Origin: Nemertoderma westbladi
Taxonomy: Eukaryota > Xenacoelomorpha > Nemertodermatida > Nemertodermatidae
Assembly (NCBI GenBank): GCA_032718475.1
Contig: JAUCBJ010007446.1
Location: 35,335 to 99,334 of the forward strand
Direction of reading: 5' to 3'
Length of the DNA: 64,000 nt
Part shown: positions 13,001 to 25,000 of the stretch, piece by piece
Numbering within the stretch: position 1 is the first letter of the stretch
How the letters are laid out: each line of letters starts with the position of its first letter
Notes under the pieces: generated by a model
Told to the model about the DNA's origin: nothing
What the model saw: only the letters and a program-made list of their open reading frames with translations
The model's database searches: none
Translations under genes and position numbers: made by a program

Positions 13001-16000
13001 ACTTCCTACATCAAACACATTGTAGATTGGTTTACCTTGCGAACTGGTTACAGTAGTTCCTACTTCCTACATCAAACACATTGCAGATTGGTTTACCTTG
13101 CGAACTGGTTACAGTAGTTCCTACTTCCTACATCAAACACATTGCAGATTGGTTTACCTTGCGAACTGGTTACAGTAGTTCCTACTTCCTACATCAAACA
13201 CATTGCAGATTGGTTTACCTTGCGAACTGGTTACAGTAGTTCCTACTTCCTACATCAAACACATTGTAGATTGGTTTACCTTGCGAACTGGTTACAGTAG
13301 TTCCTACTTCCTACATCAAACACATTGCAGATTGGTTTACCTTGCGAACTGGTTACAGTAGTTCCTACTTCCTACATCAAACACATTGCAGATTGGTTTA
13401 CCTTGCGAACTGGTTACAGTAGTTCCTACTTCCTACATCAAACACATTGCAGATTGGTTTACCTTGCGAACTGGTTACAGTAGTTCCTACTTCCTACATC
13501 AAACACATTGTAGATTGGTTTACCTTGCGAACTGGTTACAGTAGTTCCAACTTCCTACATCAAACACATTGCAGATTGGTTTACCTTGCGAACTGGTTAC
13601 AGTAGTTCCTACTTCCTACATCAAACACATTGCAGATTGGTTTACCTTGCGAACTGGTTACAGTAGTTCCTACTTCCTACATCAAACACATTGCAGATTG
13701 GTTTACCTTGCGAACTGGTTACAGTAGTTCCTACTTCCTACATCAAACACATTGCAGATTGGTTTACCTTGCGAACTGGTTACAGTAGTTCCTACTTCCT
13801 ACATCAAACACATTGCAGATTGGTTTACCTTGCGAACTGGTTACAGTAGTTCCTACTTCCTACATCAAACACATTGTAGATTGGTTTACCTTGCGAACTG
13901 GTTACAGTAGTTCCTACTTCCTACATCAAACACATTGCAGATTGGTTTACCTTGCGAACTGGTTACAGTAGTTCCTACTTCCTACATCAAACACATTTTA
14001 GATTGGTTTACCTTGCGAACTGGTTACAGTAGTTCCTACTTCCTACATCAAACACATTGCAGATTGGTTTACCTTGCGAACTGGTTACAGTAGTTCCTAC
14101 TTCCTACATCAAACACATTGCAGATTGGTTTACCTTGCGAACTGGTTACAGTAGTTCCTACTTCCTAGAACATCGTATTTTACAAATTTGATTTAATTAA
14201 CATTTTGATTTCCTAACAATTTATTGAAGTAGGCCTACGTACCGGTAGCAGACGGAACACACCACAGTATATTAAATGAAATTAGTTTCATTATTACTCT
14301 TCAAAGAACTTTGTGGGTCGAAATAAAATATGATTATCAGAGCAAATCTTCCTCCCTTATATCGATAGATACTAAGAGGTGCGAATTGAATTGAGTTTCA
14401 CAAATAATAGAATTAGTGAAGTCATCAAGTCCAGCGAATAGCATTACTCACTGGACTGGTTGTATCGAACTATCTGTTACAAATCAGCATTAATAAACAT
14501 TTAAAACTGAAATATATTCGCTATGTTGGCGATGTGATGTTGAAGCGGTTAGGTTGTAGAATATTCAATATTCTGTATCGCAAACACAATGACCGCTACT
14601 GTAATAGTGTCTAAAAATCATATAATTAAATTTAAAACATAAAGTAAAGGAGCAGGTTACAGTGGCGGTGTTTTCTAACCAAAACAATAAACGAAGCCTT
14701 ACTTCACTTGCGCCACTATTTGACCGGTCTACCATCTATACTCAACTCACCAGCTTCCGGCTCAATATAATTGGGTTTTGAACTATCGACCTGTAACGAC
14801 GCCTTTATTCCTGTTCTTACAAACTGTATAACGTGATATCCTTTGTCGGATATTCTAATTAAATTGTCAGATATGGTGTAATCATCACCACCCAGATTGT
14901 AAGTAGCTTTGGCGTACCCGTCGCTCTAAGGAAAGTAAATGTAACATATTTCAATCACCAAAAACATTTAATAAAGAAATTATACATATCGACGAATTAT
15001 ATTACTATAACAGCGAATTTATTAGCTTAAAATTTAAATTACTACTACTACTAGGTCGAGCGAACTCGGACAGTGGAAATAAGATCCTTCCAGGCTTCCC
15101 GATTCTCCAACTACTACTAGGTCGAGCGAACTCGGACAGTGGAAATGAGATCCTTCCAGGCTTCCCGATTCTCCAACTACTACTAGGTCGAGCGAACTCG
15201 GACAGTGGAAATGAGATCCTTCCAGGCTTCCCGATTCTCCAACTACTACTAGGTCGAGCGAACTCGGACAGTAGAAATGAGATCCTTCCAGGCTTCCCGA
15301 TTCTCCAACTACTACTAGGTCGAGCGAACTCGGACAGTGGAAATGAGATCCTTCCAGGCTTCCCGATTCTCCAACTACTACTAGGTCGAGCGAACTCGGA
15401 CAGTGGAAATGAGATCCTTTCAGGGTTCCCGATTCTCCAACTACTACTAGGTCGAGCGAACTCGGACAGTGGAAATGAGATCCTTCCAGGCTTCCCGATT
15501 CTACTACTACTACTAGGTCGAGCGAACTCGGACAGTAGAAATGAGATCCTTTCAGGGTTCCCGATTCTCCAACTACTACTAGGTCGAGCGAACTCGGACA
15601 GTGTAAATGAGATCCTTCCAGGCTTCCCGATTCTCCAACTACTACTAGGTCGAGCGAACTCGGACAGTGGAAATGAGATCCTTCCAGGCTTCCCGATTCT
15701 CCTACTACTACTAGGTCGAGCGAACTCGGACAGTGGAAATGAGATCCTTCCAGGCTTCCTAATTCTCCAACTACTACTAGGTCGAGCGAACTCGGACAGT
15801 GGAAATGAGATCCTTCCAGGCTTCCCGATTCTACTACTACTACTAGGTCGAGCGAACTCGGACAGTGTAAATGAGATCCTTCCAGGCTTCCCGATTCTCC
15901 AACTACTACTAGGTCGAGCGAACTCGGACAGTGGAAATGAGATCCTTCCAGGCTTCCCGATTCTCCTACTACTACTAGGTCGAGCGAACTCGGACAGTGG

Positions 16001-19000
16001 AAATGAGATCCTTCCAGGCTTCCTAATTCTCCAACTACTACTAGGTCGAGCGAACTCGGACAGTGGAAATGAGATCCTTCCAGGCTTCCTAATTCTCCAA
16101 CTACTACTAGGTCGAGCGAACTCGGACAGTAGAAATGAGATCCTTCCAGGCTTCCCGATACACCAACTACTACTAGGTCGAGCGAACTCGGACAGTGGAA
16201 ATGAGATCCTTCCAGGCTTCCCGATTCTCCAACTACTACTAGGTCGAGCGAACTCGGACAGTAGAAATGAGATCCTTCCAGGCTTCCCGATACTCCAACT
16301 ACTACTAGGTCGAGCGAACTCGGACAGTGGAAATGAGATCCTTCCAGGCTTCCCGATTCTACTACTACTACTAGGTCGAGCGAACTCGGACAGTGGAAAT
16401 AAGATCCTTCCAGGCTTCCCGATACTCCAACTACTACTAGGTCGAGCGAACTCGGACAGTGGAAATGAGATCCTTCCAGGCTTCCCGATTCTCCAACTAC
16501 TACTAGGTCGAGCGAACTCGGACAGTAGAAATGAGATCCTTCCAGGCTTCCCGATACTCCAACTACTACTAGGTCGAGCGAACTCGGACAGTGGAAATGA
16601 GATCCTTCCAGGCTTCCCGATTCTACTACTACTACTAGGTCGAGCGAACTCGGACAGTGGAAATAAGATCCTTCCAGGCTTCCCGATTCTCCAACTACTA
16701 CTAGGTAGAGCGAACTCGGACAGTGGAAATAAGATCCTTCCAGGGTTCCCGATTCTCCATAGTTGTCGCAATTTCGTTTCTCCCAAGTTCAGTATCCCTT
16801 TCAAGTTGATCTATATATGTTATGGCTGGTCGTCCACGACTACGCTTTCCATGAGTTGGTTGCCAGAGAAGTAGATCTGGTATGACCTCGTCTTTACTTC
16901 GCCAGCAGTGCCCACTGAATCTTAATCTGCGTTCACGGAGGGTGGTTGATACAGGTGGTATTGTACCATAAAGCTCGGCGTTTGTCATGTGTTGTCTCCA
17001 GCTGATGTTTAGGGCTGCCCTTAGTAGTCTTGTGTTGCAACCATCAATTCGTTGTTCAAGTGATTTAGTCAGTGTCCAGGTCTCACCCCCGTATAAAAAT
17101 ACACTTTCCACTGTGGCTCGATTTAAATGGAATTTAAATTAATTGGATTATAACATTGTTATTTATACATTTATAGATTAACTGTATAAGGGGGCATTCA
17201 TAAAGTATGCCACGCACTAGGGGGGTCGAGCTTGAGTGACACTTTGTGACCCCCCATGTCACAGTGACTTTTTTTTTTTTTTTTTTTGTAAAAGCCTTTG
17301 CTGAATTGCCCCGTTATTTTTATTAACTTTTACATTAAAATACTCTGTAGTTGATTTAATAAGTGTAAGAGACCGTATTATTGCTGTATCGGTGTTTTTA
17401 GAGGATCTAAGACCTATTTCCTCCGTATGTGTACTGTGAAAGGCACATTTTGTGATTCTATGGCAATTCGTGACGCAAAGGGGTGATAGCTACTCTTGAA
17501 CAGTAGTTACTATGACTACGGTTAACAGCTGACATTCATACGTGTTGATTTCCTTTGTTCTATGGCGTCTCTCAGTTCAGTCAGCCAATGAGAGCGTTTT
17601 TGTGGCTCCTTGTACAGAAAATTTCCGAGAAATGACGCAATGCCTATGTGCAGTGTTTACATTCAGTCTTGAGCCAAAGAAAGAACGGCTTGGAAGTATT
17701 TTGTGCTGTACTGTTTTTTAGTCGTACACTAGTAGGTTTAATTATAAAGGGCATATATCCTTTAACTGACCTGCAATTTAACATACCTGATGACTGCAAA
17801 CTGACTACTTGAATATCTCATGCCTATGTGCACTGACATACCGGTACTGACTTGTTGTTTTATACTGCTATTTGCCGTCAGTTCTTCATAATATGGTTGA
17901 TGAATAATTATATTTGGAATAACGATAAATAACCCCGCAACCCAATATTCTTGATATACCGAAGGTAAGAGAGAAAGGTTACTAATAACGATTGTGACTT
18001 ATGTTAAAGTGGTTTGAAGTGAATCTAATGTTATTTGATAGACCCTACATGAGTCAGCCTGTGTTCCTTTTATATGTGACTAAAATCAGTGAAGATTGGC
18101 AGATTAGTGTGCAGTATTGTGCAGCATAGTGTATGAGTGAGTCTGTTAAAGAAGCAATTCCTAAAGAATGCGCCATATATGTGGATTATAATTAAGCCAT
18201 ATCGTTGCGAGTAGTTTAAGTCATAACTCTGTTTATGTAGATAAAGCGCCACGTCCTAAAGGAACTGTTAATATTACCGAAGGTGAATAATATTGTCAGA
18301 GATTATATAATACTGTCAGTCGAATAATACATTAGGCTTACATAGCAATAAAAATTAAACCGTCGAACCCAATCTCCCGGGAATATCCAGCGGGTGAATG
18401 GTCGCGCACGGATTGGTTTCGACTAGTGTAGTGAATCAAATACTTGTCATAGACTAAAAAGCGATTTATTATCTAGAAGACATTCTAATTTGGCGGGTTA
18501 AACTGCCAAAGGTCTGAAAGCGCGAACATTAAAGGATATAGCTTCTTTATTGCAGTAAGCAATAAAGTCGAAAGTACCGGTCGACCGGTAACCAGTAGGC
18601 CTGACTGCCTGATCATCCGGACCGGTACTTACTTCCGTATAAGTACAGCAGTATTATTCGATTTGATTATATATGCCGGTAGGTCTTAATAATTAATCGG
18701 GGACGCCTGGTTTTTATTGGGATTTTACTTAGGCCTATTTCTGTCAGTTTTATTTGTTTGTAGGCCAGTATTGAACAGAAGGCGTGTAAACCTGATCAGA
18801 TTGTACAGACAATTTGTAGGCTGAGCTGTTGTCTGATTGCTGTTAAGTCCGAACGAATTGCAGTGTGTGTAGAGCACTTGTCCGATTAAGTACGGTTAGG
18901 AAGTAGGGGCAGCCACGCTGTAAGGTAAACCCCCAACTAAAGAATAAGTCGCACTACTGGGTTAGAGCGCATACTCCCTAATCATTTCGGAGTCTGCATG

Positions 19001-22000
19001 TCCTGTAGTTTATTTAGGCTTGAGAGTAGTCTGCCATCGTTTAGTCTGTACTTTGTTTGTGTAAGTCTGTACGGGTAGCGTATAATTTTATTTAGATAAT
19101 TTGTAGGCTGGATAGTTGTCTGGCTGTTATTAGGTCTGAACGGATTGCCGCGTGTGTAGATCATCTGTCCGATTAAGTACGATTAGGCAGTAGGGGCAGC
19201 AACGCTGTAAGGTAAACCCCCAACTAAAGAATAAGTCGCACTACTGGGTTAGAGCGCATACTCCCTAATCATTTCGGAGTCTGCATATACCGTAGTTTGT
19301 TTAGGCTTGATGGTAGTCTGTCAGTGTTCGGTCTGTATTTTATTTGAGTAGTTTGTACGCGTAGCGTAATATTTATTATTCAGAGTTTATGCGATTATTC
19401 GCAACATTCATTCCCTAAGTTTGTTCCTACAGTAATTGTGTTTGTTATACATACCGTTATAGTTAAATTAACCCCGGTACTATACGGGCTGCTTGGCGTA
19501 GGTAAAGACTGGTGATTTTGTGCATCGGTCACTCCAGCAGATGCCGTGGTTCTTTTAGCTGTTCAAGTATATTTAACTACTGATTATTTGTTGTACAAGT
19601 ACTCGTACCTAATTTAGGGTTTAGTGTACAGTGCTTTCCCGAAGTAATTATTGTAGCCATTATATTTGTGTTGTAAAGTGGTTGATAGGCACATTCGATT
19701 AGCTCTATTAACTTCTAGGTAGGAACACTCCGTGATACATAACGTAGAACCTATAGCGATACGGCTATAGGTCGTCAGGCGGTGGTATTTTCCTATCTAG
19801 ACAACGCAGTGTATTTGCTACTACTTATTATTTCAAATACCGTAGTACCCTGTCCGCTGTAATAATCAGTTTTCTAACCCTTTGTTAGGCTGGTTTGTAG
19901 ACTTCTTGTAAAATTACCCTAAAAATTCGTATTTGTGTTTTTGTAAAATTTTGTGTTTATTTAGAGATTGTAATCTCAACCCAAATTGTACGTAATTTGT
20001 AGTATTAAGTAACTTAGGTAAATTAGTATTATTTGTTTTAGTGTCCTGTACGTAACACTTCACTGAAAGCGCACCGCTTTGTGTAGTGATTACTCCCCAG
20101 AAATAATAACATTTATTTCAAACATTGACAAAACCCATTAAAACGGGTATATATATATTATAAATCAAATCTAACGATTTATAAATCGTAGGCCTACCAT
20201 ACAACCATTAGGTCTCAATATAAGTTGGATTACTGCTCAAATAACGGTAATAAAGTAAGTAAAGTAACCAAGTAACCCTAAAGTAACAGAAAGTCAATTA
20301 TTTGAAATAATTGATATACCGGTATTTACGATAGGCCTATTATCTTTACTTCTATAAATCTAGGCTGAAATTATACCGGTACTTGTAATTAATTCTATTT
20401 CAGAATTATATATACTACAAACTGTAAGCTGTATATACCGGTATTCCGATAGGCCTATTATATTTTTATATATATTTGTGCTAAAATTATACCGGTATTC
20501 TGTGATAAACCTAGTCTGTAATAATAGTTATATATACTATAAGCATACCGGTATTCTAATATATTATATATATCACGCTACACTGAGTAGCAGTACCGGT
20601 AATTAATTACTAGGCTAGCAGTTAATACTGAGTTACTAGACTTGCTCAGACTGTAATACAGCAGTAGACATTCAACTGTACACATAAGCATGTCGGACGC
20701 AAAGCAGAATCTGTCAGACAGTCTACTAGATACAACCGAGAGCGAAGTGACAGCAGAGAAACCGCATAAGAAGGATGCCATTGATATCTATCTGTCTGAC
20801 TATCAGCGTTTTTTGGGAGATGAAGAGTTGAGGAGAAGGTTAGAGGGACTTAGCCCTAATAGCGAAGGAGCCAAACTCGTGTTAGATGCAATTGATGTGG
20901 ATAGGTTAGCGGCGAACCAAGCTAAATTCGATGAACAACTCCGCCTGACAAGAGTCAAAGAAGAACAAGTAAAGAAAAAACGTATAGAAGACAGAAAGGC
21001 AGCGGCAGTAGCAGCAGCAGCTGCAGAAGCAGAAACAAAGGCAGCAGCGGCAGAGGCAGCGGCAGAGGCAAAAGCGGCAGCGGCAGAGGCAAAAGTGGCA
21101 GAGGCAGCGGCAGAGGCAAAAGCGGCAGAAGCAGAAAGAAAGGCGGCAATGGCAGCGACCGAAGCGGAAAGAAAGGCGGCAGAGGCAGTGGCAGAAGCAG
21201 AACGGAGGGCATCTGAAGAGGCAACCCAAATAGAGTTGGAAAATCTTCAAGAGAGGCAAGACAACTTCAATAAACAGTTAACAGCGAGCAATATGCAGAT
21301 GATGAGTCGATCTACTCCCAAGAGACAGGGGTATACATCATCTGAGGAAGGCGATACCACCGACACCGAAGGCGGAGGAAATCGATCTCGCCTAAGCAGA
21401 CGTAAAAGAACATTCCACCGGCAGAAATTGCCTGATTTGCCTCCAGCTGTTAGAAGGCAACTAAATAACACCAAAATAGGTAGTACAGAGCCCACAGACC
21501 AAATAATTAAAATAGAAAGACTCCCTACTATAGTAGATGAGCCTGAAATAATTAGGCCTGTTCTTGAAATCACCCCTTCGGTGATAGACGCACATGTGCT
21601 CCCTGAAACTACCTCTAAATTCCCTCTGCATAGCACTAAGCTACCTGTGCCCCGCAGAACTGCCCAAGAGACAGTTCAGGTCCTGGACCCCGAGCGAAAT
21701 ATTCACAATTTGTCGCCCGTTGTCCCTCGTCCGCCCGCTACAACGTTGGCGACTCCCGCTTCGGCGGTCGAATGGGTGGACAGGGGACGGCGGGGGATGG
21801 ATATCCTGCTCGGGCAGATGCAGGAGACTGTCCAGCAATTCAAGGGCACAGTAAGGGAAAGTAGGCTAGAGTTGCAAGAAGTGCAGCAAAGTATCGCGCT
21901 AGAACGCGATAAATTAGTAAATACCCAAAAGGGTATACCACCACCCTCTGTAACAATGTGTCAACCTGTTAGGTCTGAAGTATTGCATGCGCAAGGTGTG

Positions 22001-25000
22001 GAGCCTACACGCATATATACTGCTAGCGAAGTAGAAACTCCTATAGTGAACCCTATTAAGGGTAATTATAGACCTGTTGATAATGATATTCCCTATAGAA
22101 CTGATCATAATCCGAGAAATTTATATACCGATAACTCGATATTAAATAACACGATGGCCCAAGAAAGTTTTACGCGTCAAATGGCTAGAACCGAAGCCCG
22201 GCAAGCGGTAAAGGTTGGAGAGATCGTCAAGTTCAATGGAGATGAGATGAAGTGGTTACCTTTTAATGAATATTACAAAGATAACATACAGAACTCTGTA
22301 CTATCTAATGGAGAAAAACTTAGATACCTCATCGAGTGCTTGGAAGGATCTCCCAAGTTAATGGCGTTAAGGTTTATTGGACATCCAGACGGATTAAGAC
22401 AAGTTTGGGATACACTAAACATCAGGTATGGTAATAGGAATAACATAGCTGGGTATTTGTATGCAAAGTTGGTAGCGCCCCGAAAGTTTATTAGCAGCGG
22501 GATTATAGAGTTTTCCGATGAAATTCAGGAGATCTGCAGACAATTAGATTGGCTAGGTAAGTCTCATGAGTATCAGAGTGCTATGGTTATTAGAGCAGTG
22601 GCTTCTACTTTACCGAAGGGTGGAGTAGGTACACGCTGGGATAAGAAAGTGTTATATATGATGGAACAACAACGACGAGACCCTACCATGGCTGATCTCA
22701 TGTCATTCTTAGATGGAGAAGTGAAATTACAGCTCCTAAGGCAGTCCAGAGAGAAGACATTGGAAAACAAGGTAAGTGAGAAACCCGTTTCTAGGAGAAG
22801 GGTAATACCAGTATGTTATACCGACGACGGTGAAAGCCAAACTTCTCAAGGAGAGGACAGCGGGAAAGACACTGACAGATCTTATGTCAATAAAATGCCT
22901 AAAGATCAGGTAAGTAAATCCAAGTCTCGACCCAATGACAGAAGGGAACCGGTACAAAAAACCCCTCCTACGTCTCCTAAAAGAACTCAGGTGAGAAAGC
23001 CCGAGGAAAGAACAAGTGTGCACCACATAGCACAGGTTAAAGTAAGTAACATCAAGCCCAAATGTGTGCTGTGCGACGGGCCCCACCGTTTAAATGCGTG
23101 TGATAAATTCCTGAGGAAATCACTAAAGGATAGACGTGAAGTCATGTGGGATAAGCGGTTGTGTTATAATTGCCTCAGACGAGGACACCAACGGCGAACC
23201 TGTAACTCCGACGCAAGGTGTGCAAAGTGCGGCGCAAAACATCATATCTTGTTGCACACGGAATTCGAACGAAACAGCCAGAGTCAGGTAAGTGAGTCCG
23301 AACTACATGTCCAATTCAGTGATGTGAACGATACTGATCAATCTGAGATGGAAGGATTCTATACGGACGAGTTCTCCGACCAAAACGAATCCTGTTACCT
23401 AATAAACACCACCGCAGTGTATCGAGTACTCGTGCATGAGGAAGACACAGACAGCGACCTTACCTTAACTACTTCCGATCAACAACCATCTTGGAAAGCG
23501 CCAACTTCCAATATAGGAATCCGAGAATTTCCTGTAGTCCAGTTACGGGTCCACGGACCTCAGAAGAGCTATATAGTGAACGCCCTCCTGGACTCCGGTA
23601 GCACAGGAACATTCGTCGATAAAGAACTAGCCGAAGTCATCTTTGCTGGACAACCCAAGTTCCGAACCAAGCTAAACATGTCAGGGATCATGCAGGTTTG
23701 GAATTCTACTGTAGCTGCCGACTATTATATAGGTGAGTTGTCCACCCCCCAGGACGAACTAGGAGAACATAGCATCAGGTCAGTGAAAATGGTGGCTATA
23801 AAGAACTTCGCTACTACTCAAGCAGACCTTTATAATTGGGACGAGGATGAGAGCATCCAACATCTTAACATACCTCGATTCCAGACTGATTATCCTGGAG
23901 TGCAAATACTCATCGGCCAAAACGCGCATGAGGCGCTGGAGACATTAGAGAAACGGCCTGCTCAACCGCAGCCACTACAGACCTATGCGGTAAGAACTAG
24001 AGTAGGTTGGTACCTTACTGGACCTTCCCGTAGAACGCTCAGGGAAAGACTGCTTCAAGATCGCGTCTGCCAGGTGAGTGAATGGGAAGATGATACTAGT
24101 GAGGGAGACGACCCAACTGAGGGAACACCACACTCCTCAGATAATGACAATCTTAGCTCCAATGTAGATCAATGGAGATATTGCCCCAAGAAGTTTAATC
24201 CAACGGACATCGCTTCCAGAGGAGCAACTCCTCAAGAACTGACAGATACTATAGACCGGTTAGGTGAACCCGACTTCCTGAGTAAGGAGAATGAATGGCC
24301 TCCCCATCTTACTCCGACTGAGATTAGACCAGCCAAGGGAGCGGAGAAAGTCGAACCTGAAACCCGGACGGGTGGATCGGAGTTATTTGAACCCGGGATA
24401 GATCTGTCGGTATTACATGTTGCCAGGGACGACGCCGTGGATCTGGGCTTCCCCTCCGCGAGTGGATCCTTCATGAAGATCAGAGAGAGCGATTGGAGCT
24501 CTGGAACATCAGACGTCTCGCAGGGACTCTCACCTCTCCTGCAGAGAGCGACGGACCACTATAGCTCCTGGAATCGGCTTTGTGACGCCGTCATATACTT
24601 TGAGCGATGTTTCTATCGTCACTATTCCAGGACGAAGAGGAAACCTGGAATTGTATTCAGGATGCAGCGACTCAATCACCCAGTCGGTCGTTTGTGTTTA
24701 TCGGAAGGAAATGGAGGACTCTCCGGAAACTGTGGAAGGCAAGATTCTCTTCCCACGACCACCTCCCTAATCCTTCAAACATCTAGGGACTCCATAACGT
24801 AACAACATATGGAGTGGGCGTGTGACTCTATTATTTTATGTTATTATTATTATTTTTATATTTATGTATGTATTACTAGGTAATTTTATTATAATCGTTT
24901 TATTTAATTTAGTAGAATATTATTTAGCGATTATTTTGTAGAATAGTGCAATATATTCGTGTTTATTATGTACATACTTACTTATATTATATTTAGTGCG

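Noticed and set aside
10931-14167. A CRISPR-like array
   Set aside because: Units are contiguous and nearly alike with no unique spacers; the setting is an animal intron.
15005-16804. A 599-codon minus-strand frame of 22-residue repeats
   Set aside because: It is the 66-bp LINE-derived array read out of the LINE frame; no start or domain.
18070-18252. A 60-codon minus-strand gene also present at 28602-28784
   Set aside because: It lies within both LTRs, is short, and has no recognisable features.
20578-24474. Antisense frames opposite the Gag-protease frame (Cys/Arg or Leu/Pro-rich)
   Set aside because: They are shadows of the Ala/Glu-rich coding strand.
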